DNA of 64,000 nt, from contig NW_019774491.1 of assembly GCF_001039355.2 (NCBI RefSeq), positions 388,630 to 452,629 on the forward strand, in the 5' to 3' direction. This stretch comes from Lingula anatina (taxonomy: Eukaryota > Brachiopoda > Lingulata > Lingulida > Lingulidae). Shown piece by piece: positions 60,693-64,000 of this stretch (the first letter of the stretch is position 1; each line of letters begins with the position of its first letter). The notes beneath the pieces are model-generated. The model was not told where the DNA came from. It was given only the letters and a program-made list of their open reading frames with translations, and did not search any database. A program made the position numbers and the translations under genes.

Positions 60693-63343
60693 TCATGTGA
60701 GCTCCCAGTATTCGGATACTCCATGATTGGGTGGTCCAAGTTTATACACTCCAACTGAGCGGTCCTTCGATGAGGTCACAAGATCTGAACAAAGTTAAGT
60801 GTCTTTCTTCAACTGAACAGACTGAAAACTATTCTGAACCCCTCTCCCCTTACTGTATAATAAATTGCGTCCAGGCTTTCACAACATCAGCATAAAAGTG
60901 ATACATTTATTATAATCCTTAAAAATATTGCATAGCTGTCTTCATAATACTTAAATCCTTATTGCTGGTTTGTTATTTTACAAATTTAAATATTAATTGA
61001 TGAAAGCATAAAATGCCATTCAAATCAAAATCACATTCTTCAAAAGGATACATTCATCATAGGGCGATATGTCCATATCTTCGATGTCATTCTTATGTCT
61101 GAACACCTCTCCCAGGTACTGGTGATGGTCCGGCCACCTCCTATACCTCCTTACCACCCCCTCATCACACGCTGAGAACAGCTGACTACCATTAGACGTA
61201 TACCTGATATCAATAATAAATACATCCAATTAAGTATTATCAACAATTCTAAAATAATATATGAAGGGTGATTAAAATGTTTGAGGCTGTCTCAGAAAAA
61301 GATGGGATTGATTTTCCATATTTTGTATTCTGAGGAAGCAACATGTTTCTTGATCATATGTAAAATTGTGACTCTGTTGGAAGACAAAATGTAAGAGGAT
61401 AAGATTGGGTTTTAGACATTAAAAAGAAGCTTAACTTATATTTATTTATGACATATAGACCTTCTTGGCTGCACTGCAGGGAAAATCATTCAAGCAGCAG
61501 AATTTTTTCATGCCTGTAAGAGCTATATTTAAGTCAGAGTCTTATTTCTGGTGGTATTTAAGGCTTCAAATATCTCTATCTTTTTTTTGGTTCAAAGGGT
61601 GAGCCTTGTCCCTGGTCTTGACCATGTTGTTATTCTAGAAAGGTTGCTATAGACTTGTAGGTACTTTCAAACACTTCTTATAACGTGTAGTTATATTATA
61701 TGCAGCAAAAAATTTCCTAAAAGTTCACTGTGGTTGGCAATCTCATACAAAAAGTTATTAAAGTAGAGACAATCTTATACCTGAGTTTCCATATGGGAGC
61801 GTCCAGTTTATTGTCCTTGAGTTTTTCCTGCACACCACATTCTGGAATGTAAGCACTGATGTTCTCTCCTCCAAGCATCACCAAACCTGGGAATATATTT
61901 AAAATTTATACACTATGGACAATCACCAAACCTGATTTATTTAAATATAACATATACTATGGACAATCACTAAACCTGATTTATTTCAGTATAACATACA
62001 CTATGGACAATCACCAAACCTGATTTAATTCAATATAACATGAAAAAGGCACGAAGACGTAATATAATCAACACCAAAAGGAAGGAGATCTTTGTTTCAT
62101 GTTGTTCTGTAGAGCATGAAGTAAATGTAGCAAACAAGGGGTTCTGATTATGAAGCCATCTGAACAGACTTTTAACAGACAGAACTTACTAGTGAAACCA
62201 TCATCAACAGCTGAGCCATATGTCTCTGGTGTGGGGGCCACTGTGTTCAGGGACTGGTTTGTGTGGACGGCATGGAGAGTACGGCCATCTAGGGTCACCA
62301 CCTTGGGAAGAGAGAGAGTATCCGATGTACAGAAATCCAATGTAAAAATATAATAACTGGTCAGTTGTACAGGGTTGTACAAACTGCATGGACATCAAAG
62401 ATAGAGATATTTGAAGCCATAGAAACACTTTTATCCCATACTGTTTATATACGTGTCAATGATCAAGGTCTATCCATGAACTTTTAGCTTTTGAAAAGAA
62501 CAACGAATCACCATTTTTAACCTCATTATTGTTTTTATCATTTAAAATTTATCTTAAAGCTCTATTTTAATACTACATCTTTATACTTTTATACATATAC
62601 ATTCAATATATGTCTTACATATTGCAAAGAACACAATAAACCTTTATTATTATTATTATAAAGTCACGGCCTGATAAAAAAAAACATTCCTCAGCAAAAT
62701 ATCAGGCCTACTGCAAATTTGCATTAAATTTGCTGCAATATTGCTGCAAACTGCAATTCCTTTCTGCAAATTTGCAGCAAATTTGCTGTAATATGACTGC
62801 AAATTACCAGCAATAATTTTTTCTAACAAACTCCTGCAAACTTGTTGCTACAAACTTTTTATTTTGCTAAGGGATGTCAGAAAAAGTAATGGACTAAATT
62901 AGGTCTCTGGGTCTTCCGAAAGATAGGTAGTTTTCTTGGGAAGGGGGCAGGATAATTTCTTTTTTTTTTTTTTTTTTGAAAATTGTTTAATTTCCTTATT
63001 GCTGAGATTAGAAGTCTGTTATCTTACATGGGAGTAGACAGGCCTGGTTGTTTGTATACATGCATATGTATTATCTGTTAGGATGGAATTTAAATTTACG
63101 TTTGCATCTTTGGGGTTTTTGCTACTTAGCAGTAACAATTAGCATCTCAAATCAAAAGCACCTTTGTATGAAGTAATATTTACTGAATAAAAATCTGATA
63201 ATTTGACACCCAACCGCTTATACCTTACTTTCACTTACTTTACACACTCCATCTGCAGCCACTGTCATGAGTGTCCTCTCTCCTCTCCCCCAGGGCCAGC
63301 TGCCATGTAAGAATGCTATATCTCTGATTATCCCATGATGAAC
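60693..63343 (-). CDS. WD40-repeat protein, C-terminal part
   Basis: Five exons on the minus strand: 63343-63239, 62301-62190, 61886-61781, 61203-61052, 60784-60693. They sum to 189 codons including the stop, so 188 residues are visible. The reading runs VHHGIIRDIAFLHG, then LMTVAADGVCKVVTLDGR, LVMLGGENISAYIPECG, IWKLRYTSNGSQLFSACD, DMDISPYDEYLVTSSKDR, and ends VSEYWELT. These are WD40-type strands, roughly the last three to four blades, so the N-terminal blades lie beyond the window. The exon starting at 62301 uses a CCCAAG acceptor, unusual but AG. I do not recognise the orthologue. Confidence 0.85.
61887..62045 (-). repeat. 44-bp tandem repeat carrying a splice acceptor
   Basis: The plus-strand phrase ggacaatcaccaaacctgat recurs about every 44-45 bases, three times. 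On the minus strand each copy contains tcag|gtttggtgat, the same acceptor and first ten exon bases as the true start of exon 61886-61781 (ccag|gtttggtgat). This gives several decoy acceptors upstream. Confidence 0.8.
62684..62877. mobile_element. MITE with GCAAAATA ends and TGCAAATTTGC core
   Basis: The left acattcctcagcaaaata matches the inverse of the right tattttgctaagggatgt. The interior is made of repeated tgcaaatttgc and gctgcaaa phrases. It is about 194 bp, non-coding, and lies in an intron of the WD40 gene. Confidence 0.65.
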
Positions 63344-63902
63344 CTAGACAAACAGAGTGAATATTATAATTACAAAGCATTCAAGGTATCATTGCAACCA
63401 AACTACATTTTTTTCTGTCAGTCAAAGTTCTCAATACATACATGAAGAAAAAAAAGAGGCTGGCATATTGTGTGAACTGATCAAAGTTTAAATTAATGGA
63501 TTGGCAGCTGCTTTGTCTGTTTGCAATTCAGTCTGATAAGCATAAATATATCTCTCAATTTGGACATCGAAAATAAAGAAACTGGCATACATAGGGTCTT
63601 AAGGGGTCTAGGATATTAAAAATACGTCTAAAACTCGATTTTTAGTTTTTTATAAGTTAGAAATAATCAATTTTGTATCTAATACTCAATTAAGTTATAT
63701 TTGTGAAACACGGACTAAAAATATACATTTGGACGAGTTTTTCTACCTGTCCTGACTGGTACGGGTGGCAGGCTTTAGGCTCCGCCTCCGTTGTCAAGCA
63801 CCGTTACTATGGGGGGCGGGGCAAGAATGGTTGTCTAACTTCTTAAGCTGTTACGCGTGCCCTGGCAGCTCATAAGTCTTACGTCAGCTAAGCAGAACAC
63901 AG
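63344..63902. other. Upstream flank with composition change
   Basis: Intron or 5' flank of the WD40 gene. From about 63725 the sequence becomes GC-richer, with CpGs and a ggggggcggggc box (about 63811). It leads into a TATA-like box and an ATG on the plus strand. Confidence 0.5.
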
Positions 63903-63912
63903 TTATATAAAC
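63903..63912 (+). promoter_or_regulatory. TATA-like box before the ORF at 63917
   Basis: TTATATAAAC lies only a few bases before the ATG at 63917. That is too close for a standard TATA box of this ATG unless the real start is further downstream, so the call is weak. Confidence 0.25.
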
Positions 63913-63916
63913 AGTC

Positions 63917-64000
63917 ATGGGAAGAAAGAAAGTCGTGAGAAAACGGATGAGCGAGGAAAACAAGAGAATTTTGAAAGAGAGTGTACGATATATTAAATTT
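63917..64000 (+). CDS. Start of a basic open reading frame, truncated by the window
   Basis: It is open from ATG to the end: 28 codons beginning MGRKKVVRKRMSEENKRI. It is Lys/Arg-rich and runs opposite to the surrounding WD40 gene. It may be the N-terminus of a transposase or DNA-binding protein of an intronic transposon, or an independent gene. Too short to assign. Confidence 0.4.
   Translation, partial: MGRKKVVRKRMSEENKRILKESVRYIKF

Noticed and set aside
1-64000. tRNA, rRNA or other structured RNA genes
   Set aside because: I looked for cloverleaf and conserved box sequences by eye and found none that I could support; a covariance-model search would be decisive.

Overview
This is eukaryotic nuclear DNA. 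It is AT-rich, with many phase-consistent GT-AG introns, small coding exons, microsatellites and short non-autonomous transposons. The genes are animal genes. The compact multi-exon style, the repeat content and the apparent haplotype duplication fit a highly heterozygous marine invertebrate, perhaps a mollusc; the species is not proven. I rebuilt the genes by chaining exons by splice signal and phase. In all four main genes the summed exon lengths close in frame, which is strong internal support.

Layout. (1) 218-22764, plus strand: 30 exons of a WD-repeat protein with a long disordered acidic/basic tail, probably related to WDR97/WDR87; its 5' end lies outside the window. (2) 25194-37480, minus strand: a complete glucose-6-phosphate dehydrogenase (510 residues) with a non-coding first exon near 40.23-40.4 kb. 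Its last coding exon exists in two divergent versions of identical length and phase, and the last two exons lie inside a 2.1-2.4 kb tandem duplication whose junction is a single N. (3) 40661-58610, plus strand: 32 exons coding 1623 residues, with an N-terminal beta-propeller-like part, an alpha-solenoid, seven RCC1 repeats and a Cys/His C-terminal domain. It is head-to-head with G6PD across a short shared promoter. (4) 60693-63343, minus strand: the last five exons of a WD40 protein. (5) 63917 to the window end, plus strand: the start of a basic open reading frame behind a TATA-like box, probably a transposon or a nested gene.

The genes do not form a pathway. G6PD is the cytosolic entry enzyme of the pentose phosphate pathway. 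Gene 3 looks like a membrane-trafficking or scaffold protein. The two WD proteins are of unknown role.

The most striking pattern is at splice junctions. At least eight times in 64 kb, a short segment spanning an exon-intron boundary has been copied in tandem into the adjoining intron: five times with the donor (three in the RCC1 gene, two in G6PD) and three times with the acceptor (one each in the WDR gene, the RCC1 gene and the last WD40 gene). These give arrays of decoy splice sites or decaying pseudo-exons. Together with the G6PD alternative terminal exons, they suggest that boundary-spanning duplication is a recurrent process in this genome.
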